Shown here one piece after another: positions 17,406-23,807 of a stretch of 64,000 nt of DNA (positions are counted from its first letter, which is position 1; each line of letters starts with the position of its first letter). The notes under the pieces are model-generated. The model searched no databases. It had not been told where the DNA came from and saw nothing but the letters and a program-made list of their open reading frames with translations. Source of the DNA: Desulfitobacterium dichloroeliminans LMG P-21439. GTDB lineage: Bacteria; Bacillota; Desulfitobacteriia; Desulfitobacteriales; Desulfitobacteriaceae. The stretch lies in NCBI RefSeq assembly GCF_000243135.2, contig NC_019903.1, positions 1,526,001 through 1,590,000 of the forward strand, in the 5' to 3' direction. The translations under genes were made by a program, and so were the position numbers.

Positions 17406-17957
17406 TTATTTTAACTTTAGATATTTTTCTTCGAACTTATGAAGAGTTTCATGTAATTTCTCATGGGTTCCTTCGCCCATGACCTCTTCTTCAAACTCTT
17501 CAAACTGAACAAGTAGTTGCGTTTGCACGTCCATCGGTATTTTCTGATCCCCCATGGGAAATAGCACGGAGTTTTCCTTTTCGATGTGCGCGCGCATCAA
17601 ATTGATGTAGCCTGTCGCTGCTTCTGTAAATAAGTTCCCAAGGGATGAGCTGTTTTCGGTGGATTTTCCCATTTCGGCAATATACTGTCTGCCTTGATTG
17701 TGCTCTACTAGCATCTGTCCGATCGGTCCTCTTTCGTTAGGTATGCCGACCTTCTCCATGGCCGGGAACATCAGACCTTCTTCTTTTCCATGGTGACACT
17801 TGTCGGCAAACAAACGTAGGAAATGAACCATTTCATCAATATCCTTGGTGTCTACCGTGCCTGACAGCTTGAACGTGTTGACCATTTGCTCCAGAATTTC
17901 AAGTCCGAAGAGAATACCTTTGTGTTCGTCCCTTAAATCTTCACTGGCATACATCAT
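17406..17957 (-). CDS. Hemerythrin-like HHE domain protein
   Basis: A 183-residue four-helix-bundle protein. Probable di-iron ligands are His12 (DEHKG), His and Glu of CHHGKEEGLMFP, His of EHNQGRQ and His/Glu of HIEKENSVLFP. This spacing fits the cation-binding hemerythrin HHE family, which binds O2, NO or iron in anaerobes. It lacks the sensory or signalling domains that some members carry. GGAGGC lies before the ATG. It is a single gene with an extended -10 promoter; a role in oxygen or NO protection is inference. Confidence 0.85.
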   Translation of the reverse strand: MMYASEDLRDEHKGILFGLEILEQMVNTFKLSGTVDTKDIDEMVHFLRLFADKCHHGKEEGLMFPAMEKVGIPNERGPIGQMLVEHNQGRQYIAEMGKSTENSSSLGNLFTEAATGYINLMRAHIEKENSVLFPMGDQKIPMDVQTQLLVQFEEFEEEVMGEGTHEKLHETLHKFEEKYLKLK

Positions 17958-18043
17958 TTGTTTAGCCTCCTTGTTATTTGGTTTGGTTTCATCGCTCGCT
18001 AGGCTTCCTTAAATGTTATTTCACAATAGTCGGTCGATACATA

Positions 18044-18052
18044 ATTATACCA
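18044..18052 (-). promoter_or_regulatory. Extended -10 promoter of the hemerythrin gene
   Basis: The minus strand reads TGGTATAAT, an extended -10, about 90 bases before the start codon. No convincing -35 is seen. The rest of the 327-base gap 17958-18284 holds only this and the hairpin at 18190. Confidence 0.5.
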
Positions 18053-18189
18053 TACAGGCTATCTATTATTCTAACATCAATTTCCGTTGTTGGTGTCAGA
18101 CAATTATTCAATCAACCAGTTCCTGTTCCCAGAAAGTGCAGGCCATCTCGTATAAAGGAGAACGACCCACTGAATTAGGAGAAAAGCAG

Positions 18190-18225
18190 AAGCCTCACAC
18201 GGATAACTAATCCGATGTGAGGCTT
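18190..18225 (-). terminator. Terminator of the short-chain dehydrogenase gene
   Basis: AAGCCTCACA (18190-18199) pairs with TGTGAGGCTT (18216-18225), extended by GGAT/ATCC. On the minus strand it follows the dehydrogenase gene by about 60 bases; the T tail is only modest. Confidence 0.6.
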
Positions 18226-18284
18226 GGCTTACTTGTTTGGATATATTCATTTAGGAACTAGCAACATTTGGGAAAGCCTCAGTG

Positions 18285-19046
18285 TTAAACGCAGGTATAG
18301 CCGCCATCAATGGGTAAGATTACCCCCGTTACATATGAGGATTCATCGGCCGCTAAGAAACAGGCGGCTGAATTCAATTCACCGACGTTTCCATAACGTT
18401 GAAGTGGGACAGTTCGCTCCATATAAGTAGTGAATTCTGCTGTTTTCAGAGTATCGGTGGTTAGTTCAGTTGCAAAATAACCTGGGCAAATACAATTAAC
18501 TGTCACACCGCGAGTAGCCCATTCAGCTGCTAAAGCACGGGTAAGATTAACAACACCGCCCTTAGCTGCATGGTATGCAGAAGCTGGGGCAGCGGAATTA
18601 CCGACCATTCCATACATAGACGATATGTTGATAATGCGTCCATAGCCTGCTTCGAGCATCACTTTACCAAATTCCCGAGCGGTGCGGAAGACACCGGTGA
18701 GGTCGATGGAGAGGTTGTATTCCCATTCTTCATCTTCCATTTTTTCAGCAGGGACCATCGTTCCGACTCCTGCATTATTAACAAGAATATCGACTTTACC
18801 AAACTTGTCTAAAGTAGCTTGAACAGCACCTTTAACAGAATCTAATTGAGTTACATCGCAAACAACAGGATGGACTGTAACCCCATATTTGCTTTCGATT
18901 TCTGTGGCGACTTTAAGCAATTTATCTTCACGGCGAGCAAGTAAGACAAGATTAGCACCTTGTTCAGCCAAACCATGGGCCATTTGGGTACCTAATCCGC
19001 TTGATGCTCCGGTAATGACAGCGACGCGACCTTTTAAATTAAACAT
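18285..19046 (-). CDS. Short-chain dehydrogenase/reductase (SDR)
   Basis: A 253-residue classical SDR. TGASSGLG (residues ~13-20) binds the nucleotide, NNAG (~90) is the structural motif, and the catalytic Ser (INISS), Tyr and Lys (YHAAK) are present; PGYFATE follows. A basic residue after strand 2 (LARRED) favours NADP(H). It resembles 3-oxoacyl-ACP reductase and gluconate 5-dehydrogenase-type enzymes, but substrate cannot be assigned. GGAGGAGCAA lies before the ATG. It is divergent from the 49-residue gene at 19272. Confidence 0.88.
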   Translation of the reverse strand: MFNLKGRVAVITGASSGLGTQMAHGLAEQGANLVLLARREDKLLKVATEIESKYGVTVHPVVCDVTQLDSVKGAVQATLDKFGKVDILVNNAGVGTMVPAEKMEDEEWEYNLSIDLTGVFRTAREFGKVMLEAGYGRIINISSMYGMVGNSAAPASAYHAAKGGVVNLTRALAAEWATRGVTVNCICPGYFATELTTDTLKTAEFTTYMERTVPLQRYGNVGELNSAACFLAADESSYVTGVILPIDGGYTCV

Positions 19047-19194
19047 ATATATTGCTCCTCCTAAATATAATAATTGTGAAACGTCGTTTCATTTCTAATC
19101 TCTTTATTTATAGTATGCCCTAAAACAGTGCAAAAGACAACGACTTTGTAATAAAAAGAACTATTAAAATTAGTCTGAATTAACAAATTATATC

Positions 19195-19223
19195 TTCAAT
19201 ATATTTAAAAACTATGTTATGAT
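19195..19223 (+). promoter_or_regulatory. Candidate promoter of the 49-residue gene
   Basis: TTCAAT (19195) and TATGAT (19218) are 17 bases apart, about 50 bases before the start codon. Confidence 0.4.
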
Positions 19224-19271
19224 AATTTTAAGAATTGACTGAATAAACTTTATAATCAGGGAGGAATGGAT

Positions 19272-19421
19272 ATGGAATCGTTAGCAGTAGCATATGTTTT
19301 AAAATGCAAACAAGAAAAGATGAGCGAGTTATCTTCAGGGAATGCGTATGAAGAAGAAAACCTCAGAAAAGAAATTTCAAACCTCCAAGAGCTTTATAAG
19401 GAAGTGTGCGAAAATTATTAA
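19272..19421 (+). CDS. Small 49-residue helical protein, unknown function
   Basis: The frame encodes MESLAVAYVLKCKQEKMSEL and ends EVCENY; most of it is charged and helix-forming (EEENLRKEISNLQELYKE looks like a short coiled coil). GGGAGG lies 7 bases before this ATG, whereas an in-frame ATG six bases earlier is too close. A promoter precedes it and a terminator follows at 19447, so it is a complete small transcription unit. I do not recognise a family. Confidence 0.6.
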   Translation: MESLAVAYVLKCKQEKMSELSSGNAYEEENLRKEISNLQELYKEVCENY

Positions 19422-19446
19422 ACCGGCCATTGAATTTAAATAAGAA

Positions 19447-19490
19447 GGGTAATTCTTCGACAACAGACGTCTTAGAATTACCCGTTTTTT
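19447..19490 (+). terminator. Terminator of the 49-residue gene
   Basis: GGGTAATTCT (19447-19456) pairs with AGAATTACCC (19474-19483), followed by GTTTTTTATT. Confidence 0.8.
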
Positions 19491-19510
19491 ATTGTGAAGA
19501 GATCTCACCC

Positions 19511-19539
19511 TTGTGTATATCACTAATTAGTGATATAAT
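19511..19539 (+). promoter_or_regulatory. MarR promoter with overlapping 22-bp palindrome operator
   Basis: TTGTGT (19511) and TATAAT (19534) are 17 bases apart. A perfect 22-bp palindrome (19516-19537; half site TATATCACTAA) fills the spacer and covers most of the -10. This is the expected layout of an autorepressed MarR-family gene, and the MarR coding start is 20 bases downstream. Confidence 0.75.
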
Positions 19540-19558
19540 TTTCCCAGGAGGATGGATC

Positions 19559-19984
19559 ATGCTATATAAAACAGAGGATAAACCGGATTTAGCTCTTCTT
19601 ATTGCTTTAAGCAGGTCGACACAGGCAGTGCACAGGCGATCAGCGGTTATTTTCAAGGAAAGCGATATGACTTTAGCTCAGTTCGCCGTGTTGGAAGCCT
19701 TGTACCACAAAGGAGATATGACGATTCATCAAATCATTGAGAGCGTACTTTCGACAAGTGGAAACATGACTGTGATCATCAACAATCTTGAAAAAGAGAA
19801 CCTGGTCCAACGCCATGCGAATCCCTCGGATAAGCGGTCATTTTTGATTGCAATCACTGAAAAGGGAAGAGAAAAAATAGCAACAACCTTTCCAAAGCAT
19901 CTACAGGATCTGAAGAAATGCTTCTCAGTTTATACCGAGAATGAGAAGGAACAACTTATTCGGTTGCTTAGAAAAATCAAGTAA
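19559..19984 (+). CDS. MarR-family transcription regulator
   Basis: A 141-residue winged-helix protein: N-terminal dimer helix, HTH at TIHQIIESVLSTSGNMTVII, then the wing (RHANPSDKRSFLIAITEKG), where the D.R motif typical of MarR proteins is seen. The start at 19559 is fixed by AGGAGG 7 bases upstream and by the promoter/operator at 19511; the longer frame from 19406 would run through both. Pirin follows 86 bases downstream in the same direction, so pirin may be part of its regulon. Confidence 0.87.
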   Translation: MLYKTEDKPDLALLIALSRSTQAVHRRSAVIFKESDMTLAQFAVLEALYHKGDMTIHQIIESVLSTSGNMTVIINNLEKENLVQRHANPSDKRSFLIAITEKGREKIATTFPKHLQDLKKCFSVYTENEKEQLIRLLRKIK

Positions 19985-20070
19985 TAAGAATAACCATAAG
20001 ACGGGGATTAATATGCGATGATGAAACAGGCATCTATAAGATGAATTAGAAAAAGAAAGGGATGGACAGA

Positions 20071-20913
20071 ATGAGTGAATTAAGAACAGTGCAAAAGATT
20101 ACTAAAGGTGTACAGGCTGTAGATGGAGCTGGGGTGAAGCTCGTTCGTGTGATTGGAAATCGTGACACGAAAGATTATGATCCGTTTCTGATGTTAGATG
20201 CTTTCGACTCAAGTAACTCAGACGATTACATTAAAGGATTCCCCTGGCACCCCCATCGAGGGATTGAAACCATAACCTACCTGATTCAAGGTGAAATGGA
20301 GCACAGTGACAGCCTTGGCAATAAGGGAGTCATCAGAGATGGAGATTGTCAATGGATGACTGCGGGATCCGGGATCATTCATCAAGAAATGCCTAAGCCG
20401 GCAGAACGGATGCTGGGAGCACAACTCTGGCTAAATCTGCCCGCCAAAGATAAAATGACTCCACCGCAATATGGGGATATAAAAAGCAAAGATATCCCTG
20501 TCCTCGAGAAAAACGGCAATAAAGTCCATGTCATCGCCGGAGATTATCAGGGAACCCCTGGCGCCTTTGCAGGGAAGCATGTGCAAGCAACCTATCTTGA
20601 TGTAGAGGTCCTGCCAAATAGTGAATGGTATTTGGATAGTGAAGAGGATTGGACACTTTTTATCTACATCGTTCAAGGTGCAGGTAAGTTTGAACCAGAC
20701 AGTGAGACAAACATACTCGAAAAGCAGGCTGTCTTGTTCAGCGAAGGGCGCAGATTCTGGGTTAAGGCAGGGGATAGCGGAATCCGCTTCTTGCTTCTCA
20801 CAGCTAAACACCTCCGCGAACCGATTGCCTGGGGTGGCCCCATCGTCATGAACACAAAAGAAGAACTCAATCTGGCCTTTAAAGAGCTAGAAGAAAAAAC
20901 ATTTATCAAATAA
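20071..20913 (+). CDS. Pirin-family cupin protein
   Basis: A 280-residue bicupin. The pirin metal-binding signature is clear: PWHPHRGIETITYL, then MEHSDS, and GSGIIHQE, giving three His and one Glu. The C-terminal cupin follows after PPQYGDI. Family members act as quercetinases or redox-sensing regulators; the function here is unknown. ATG 20071 is preferred over ATG 20062 because AAAGGG is directly in front of the latter. It follows a MarR gene and may be controlled by it. Confidence 0.87.
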   Translation: MSELRTVQKITKGVQAVDGAGVKLVRVIGNRDTKDYDPFLMLDAFDSSNSDDYIKGFPWHPHRGIETITYLIQGEMEHSDSLGNKGVIRDGDCQWMTAGSGIIHQEMPKPAERMLGAQLWLNLPAKDKMTPPQYGDIKSKDIPVLEKNGNKVHVIAGDYQGTPGAFAGKHVQATYLDVEVLPNSEWYLDSEEDWTLFIYIVQGAGKFEPDSETNILEKQAVLFSEGRRFWVKAGDSGIRFLLLTAKHLREPIAWGGPIVMNTKEELNLAFKELEEKTFIK

Positions 20914-20932
20914 AGACTAGAATACGACTAGG

Positions 20933-20969
20933 AATCCCTTAGAACCAAGGTTCTGAGGGATTTTTTTTT
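20933..20969 (+). terminator. Terminator after pirin
   Basis: AATCCCTTAGAACC (20933-20946) pairs with GGTTCTGAGGGATT (20949-20962), followed by a run of T. Confidence 0.85.
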
Positions 20970-20977
20970 AATACATC

Positions 20978-21006
20978 TTGACGTTGTATTTAGTTAGCAG
21001 TATATT
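20978..21006 (+). promoter_or_regulatory. Promoter of the ferredoxin/HesB selenoprotein operon
   Basis: TTGACG (20978-20983) and TATATT (21001-21006) are 17 bases apart, directly after the pirin terminator and 93 bases before the ferredoxin start. Confidence 0.7.
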
Positions 21007-21022
21007 AGAGATAAATTCCCTA

Positions 21023-21037
21023 TACCCCAGGGGGGTA
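21023..21037. promoter_or_regulatory. CsoR-type operator-like dyad
   Basis: TACCCCAGGGGGGTA is a dyad of TACCCC and GGGGTA with a three-base centre, lying about 10-25 bases downstream of the expected transcription start. G/C-run dyads flanked by TA/AT are the operators of the CsoR/RcnR/CstR repressor family (Cu, Ni, persulfide, formaldehyde). No member of that family is encoded in the window. Confidence 0.5.
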
Positions 21038-21098
21038 AAATCCAAGCTACAAACGATAAGATAAATGGCGGAAAAGTGTAAGAGGAGGCGGAGTTTGG

Positions 21099-21302
21099 AT
21101 GTCGGCGTATATCTTAGAAAAGCTATGCCTTGGCTGTCAACGCTGTGTTCGCGCCTGTCCACAAGACGCAATTCAAATGGTCGCGCATATGGCAAATGTC
21201 AATCCTGAACAATGTATAGAATGTGAGGAATGTGTGGAAGTATGTATGCAGGGGGCAATCACTTTCCGAGAGGATGAGAGAAGAGATATTGGCTATGGAT
21301 GA
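21099..21302 (+). CDS. Small dicluster [4Fe-4S] ferredoxin
   Basis: A 67-residue protein with CLGCQRCVRACP (from ~residue 10) and CIECEECVEVC (from ~41), giving eight cysteines for two [4Fe-4S] clusters. The fourth cysteine of the second motif is followed by Met instead of the usual Pro. AGAGGAGG lies before the ATG. It is the first gene of an operon, overlapping the coiled-coil miniprotein by 8 bases and 180 bases before the HesB selenoprotein. It may donate electrons to, or receive a cluster from, the HesB-like protein. Confidence 0.87.
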   Translation: MSAYILEKLCLGCQRCVRACPQDAIQMVAHMANVNPEQCIECEECVEVCMQGAITFREDERRDIGYG

Positions 21303-21465
21303 TAATCAGCGAAGAATGCATGAGCATAACCTCCTGAGGCTACAGAAGGAGTTAGACGATCTTCGCTCCCGTTGGCCGGCTCATTCTGTCAAACCCGAAA
21401 TGGTCAATCAACGAGAAGAATTAGAAGAAGAAATAGCGGACCTGAGGAAGCGATTGAAAGAATAA
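21295..21465 (+). CDS. Small coiled-coil protein, 56 residues
   Basis: The ATG at 21295 overlaps the ferredoxin stop (ATGGATGA), a common coupling arrangement. The protein is almost entirely charged helix: NLLRLQKELDDLRSRW, then REELEEEIADLRKRLKE with leucine heptads, so probably a dimeric coiled coil. The longer frame from 21223 lies within the ferredoxin gene and is unlikely. No family is recognised. It may be an adaptor between the ferredoxin and the HesB selenoprotein. Confidence 0.65.
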   Translation: MDDNQRRMHEHNLLRLQKELDDLRSRWPAHSVKPEMVNQREELEEEIADLRKRLKE

Positions 21466-21483
21466 TAAAACGAAGAGGTGAAA

Positions 21484-21786
21484 ATGATGATAAAAGTAAC
21501 TGAAAGAGCAGCAGAGATGCTTGAAAGTTTGATGACAGGACAAGACGACTTGGGAATGAAGTACCTGAGGATTTCCATGGGTGGCTATGGCTGAGGCGGC
21601 CCCAATTTTAAATTAGCTCTGGATGAGCTAAAGAATGAAAACGATATCATGGTTGAATCCCAAGGAATTAGGGTTGTTTATACGTCCACATTTGAAGAAT
21701 ATCTATCTGATTCGGTTATCGATTACGTGGACGACTTCTTCGGCCGAGGCTTTTATGTTAGAGGGTCGGGACAATCCTCTTGTTAG
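21484..21786 (+). CDS. HesB/IscA-like selenoprotein (in-frame TGA read as selenocysteine)
   Basis: One frame runs from ATG 21484 (or the adjacent ATG 21487) to TAG 21784 with a single internal TGA at 21592-21594. Read as selenocysteine (U), the 100-residue product contains RISMGGYGUGGPNFKLALDE and ends in YVRGSGQSSC. U stands where HesB/IscA-family proteins have the first cysteine of the G-C-G-G motif; the fold before it (KVTERAAEMLESL) and the C-terminal cysteine also fit. Coding character is unbroken across the TGA. A SECIS-like hairpin follows at 21613. The protein may handle iron-sulfur clusters or sulfur/selenium redox. Normal gene calling splits it. AAGAGG lies before the ATG. It is the third gene of the ferredoxin operon. 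Confidence 0.85.
21613..21631 (+). promoter_or_regulatory. Bacterial SECIS-like hairpin
   Basis: TTAGCTC (21613-21619) pairs perfectly with GAGCTAA (21625-21631) around the loop TGGAT. The loop begins 25 bases after the TGA and has G at its second position, matching the published bacterial SECIS pattern (short stem, small loop with an early G, about 16-37 nt from the UGA). Confidence 0.75.
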
Positions 21787-21845
21787 TGAGGATGGCTTAG
21801 TTTACAATTACCGCTAAATTGTGAATAACTTAAATGTTTTATGTA

Positions 21846-21880
21846 ATAAAAACCCTTATTTACGAGGGTTTTTATTTTTT
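21846..21880 (+). terminator. Terminator of the selenoprotein operon
   Basis: AAAAACCCT (21848-21856) pairs with AGGGTTTTT (21865-21873), followed by ATTTTTTT. Confidence 0.8.
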
Positions 21881-22046
21881 TATTATTATAAGAGAATTTT
21901 TAAAAGAAGTAATCATTATTAGAAATAATAAGAGGAAATATGAACTATTTGGAGAATCTACAATAATAAATATCAATATTTCGACAATTTCATATAGCCT
22001 TTAGCCTTAACAAAAATAGTATGGTGTGGAGGGATGTGAGTATGCA

Positions 22047-22472
22047 ATGAAAAAGCTTGTACTTATTGTCGCGATTCTTTCTTTAAGTTTTGGTTTGCTG
22101 TTACTTACAAAGCACCCAGCTTTAGGCCTGGATGGACCGGTCTTCTGTGGCAGTTGCCATGTCATGGAAGAACAAGTTGAAACCTATTTGCATTCAGCTC
22201 ATCGCCTAGGAACGAAGTGTGGCGATTGCCACGTGCCTCACAGCTTGGTTCCCGGAGCGATAAACAAGGCCTACACAGGGACGAAGGACTTTATTGGGGT
22301 GCTTAGGGATAAAGATCCCTACACAATTGAGGTAAGTCCACTTGGTCAAGACATTATTCAAGAAAATTGTTTACGGTGTCACGGTGATCTTCTTCATATG
22401 GTAGGCGATACCAAAAGGGATGGAGGAAGGTTCTGTTTTGACTGTCATCGCGATACTCCCCATCTAAATTAA
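22047..22472 (+). CDS. nrfH: Cytochrome c nitrite reductase small subunit NrfH
   Basis: A 141-residue tetrahaem cytochrome of the NapC/NirT type. One N-terminal membrane anchor (LVLIVAILSLSFGLLLL) is followed by four CxxCH sites: CGSCH, CGDCH, CLRCH, CFDCH. It takes electrons from menaquinol and passes them to NrfA on the outer face of the membrane. ATG 22047 is chosen because it opens the membrane anchor; the GTG at 22026 overlaps the GGAGGG region. It lies 15 bases upstream of nrfA, which has its own AAGGAGG. Confidence 0.93.
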   Translation: MKKLVLIVAILSLSFGLLLLTKHPALGLDGPVFCGSCHVMEEQVETYLHSAHRLGTKCGDCHVPHSLVPGAINKAYTGTKDFIGVLRDKDPYTIEVSPLGQDIIQENCLRCHGDLLHMVGDTKRDGGRFCFDCHRDTPHLN

Positions 22473-22487
22473 AAGGAGGTAAAAGGT

Positions 22488-23753
22488 ATGGAAAAGAGAT
22501 CTTTATCCGGAAAGGCTTTAGGGGTGATCATTTTTTTGATCGTGGTTTTGGTAGGGAGCATTGCCACCGTCATCTATATCTTTGACTCTAATAACCAAAA
22601 GCTGAAGACGGAGCAAGTAGGCCAAATTGCCGCAGATGAAGTAGATCCTGCCGTGTGGGGTCAATATTATCCTGTGCACTATCAGACCTATCTGCAAAAT
22701 GGTGAAAATACGGATATGCCTTCTCATTTTGAGACTAAACCCTATATGAAGCTTTTATATGCAGGCTTAGGTTACTCCAACGAATTCAATGAACCAAGGG
22801 GTCATGTCTACACCCTAGAGGATATTCGGGCGGTTGATTCCTCCAGATATAAAGTCGGAGCCTCCTGTAATACCTGTAAATCAACCCAAATACCAGGACT
22901 CATTGAAAAGTATGGGGCAGATTATTATACATCTTCTTTTGAAGAGATCAATTCACAGCTAGAATATCCTATCGGCTGCTTGGATTGTCATAACCCCGAA
23001 ACTATGGAACTCAGGATTTCCCGTCCCGCATTGATCGAGGCCTTTGAAAGGCAAGGAAAGGACATCACCCAAGCAACGAGACAAGAAATGAGGTCGTTAG
23101 TGTGTGCTCAGTGCCACGTTACCTATTATTTTGAGCCTGACACCAAAAAAGTGATGTTCCCCTGGGACAAGGGAGTAAAAGCTGATCAGATCCTCGACTA
23201 TTATGATGAAAAGAAATTTAGCGAATGGAAACATCCTGATGCTGATACAGGATTGGTAAAAGCCAGACATGCTGAGTATGAAGTTTTTCAGGGAAGTACC
23301 CATGAATCGGCCGGGCTTGCTTGCGCAGATTGTCATATGCCTTATATGAAGATGGGCAACACCAAGGTCAGCTCACACTATTGGACAAGTCCTTTGAAAA
23401 ATATTGAAGAAAGCTGCGGCGTCTGTCATCGCGAAGGTGCTGAGTGGTTAGAGAGTCGGGTCGATGATATCCAAGCTAAGACCAAGGAAATTCAGGATAT
23501 TGCCGGCGAAACCATGGTGCAAGCGGTCGAAGAGATTGCCCTTGCTCGCCAGACACCGGGTGTCAACGCGGATTTGCTTGCCCAGGCCCAGCAAATGCAC
23601 CGTGATGGTCAGTGGTATCTGGATTATGTCATGGTAACGAACGGCTATGGCTTCCATAATCCGATGGAGTCCATGAATAATCTCGGCAAAGCGATTGATT
23701 TTGCCCATCAAGCTATTCAGTTAGCGAAGGATGCGGCAATTAAATCCCAATAA
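22488..23753 (+). CDS. nrfA: Ammonia-forming cytochrome c nitrite reductase NrfA
   Basis: A 421-residue pentahaem enzyme reducing nitrite to ammonium outside the cell. An N-terminal hydrophobic segment (residues ~9-31) serves as signal or anchor. The active-site haem motif CNTCK (C127-K131) has the diagnostic lysine ligand; CLDCH, CAQCH, CADCH and CGVCH supply the other four haems. KARH before the fourth haem matches the KxRH motif used to recognise NrfA. Length is slightly shorter than E. coli NrfA. Maturation would need haem lyase genes not seen here, and thiol reduction, for which CcdA and a TlpA-like protein occur at 58-59.5 kb. Confidence 0.94.
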   Translation: MEKRSLSGKALGVIIFLIVVLVGSIATVIYIFDSNNQKLKTEQVGQIAADEVDPAVWGQYYPVHYQTYLQNGENTDMPSHFETKPYMKLLYAGLGYSNEFNEPRGHVYTLEDIRAVDSSRYKVGASCNTCKSTQIPGLIEKYGADYYTSSFEEINSQLEYPIGCLDCHNPETMELRISRPALIEAFERQGKDITQATRQEMRSLVCAQCHVTYYFEPDTKKVMFPWDKGVKADQILDYYDEKKFSEWKHPDADTGLVKARHAEYEVFQGSTHESAGLACADCHMPYMKMGNTKVSSHYWTSPLKNIEESCGVCHREGAEWLESRVDDIQAKTKEIQDIAGETMVQAVEEIALARQTPGVNADLLAQAQQMHRDGQWYLDYVMVTNGYGFHNPMESMNNLGKAIDFAHQAIQLAKDAAIKSQ

Positions 23754-23807
23754 TTACAGACAAGAATCACTAGGTGTTGAGGAGTCTAAAAGAGGAGGGA
23801 AAGTCTG

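Noticed and set aside
21635-21817. ORF in another frame downstream of the TGA
   Set aside because: It overlaps the selenoprotein frame, which has clear HesB-like coding character; this ORF matches nothing.
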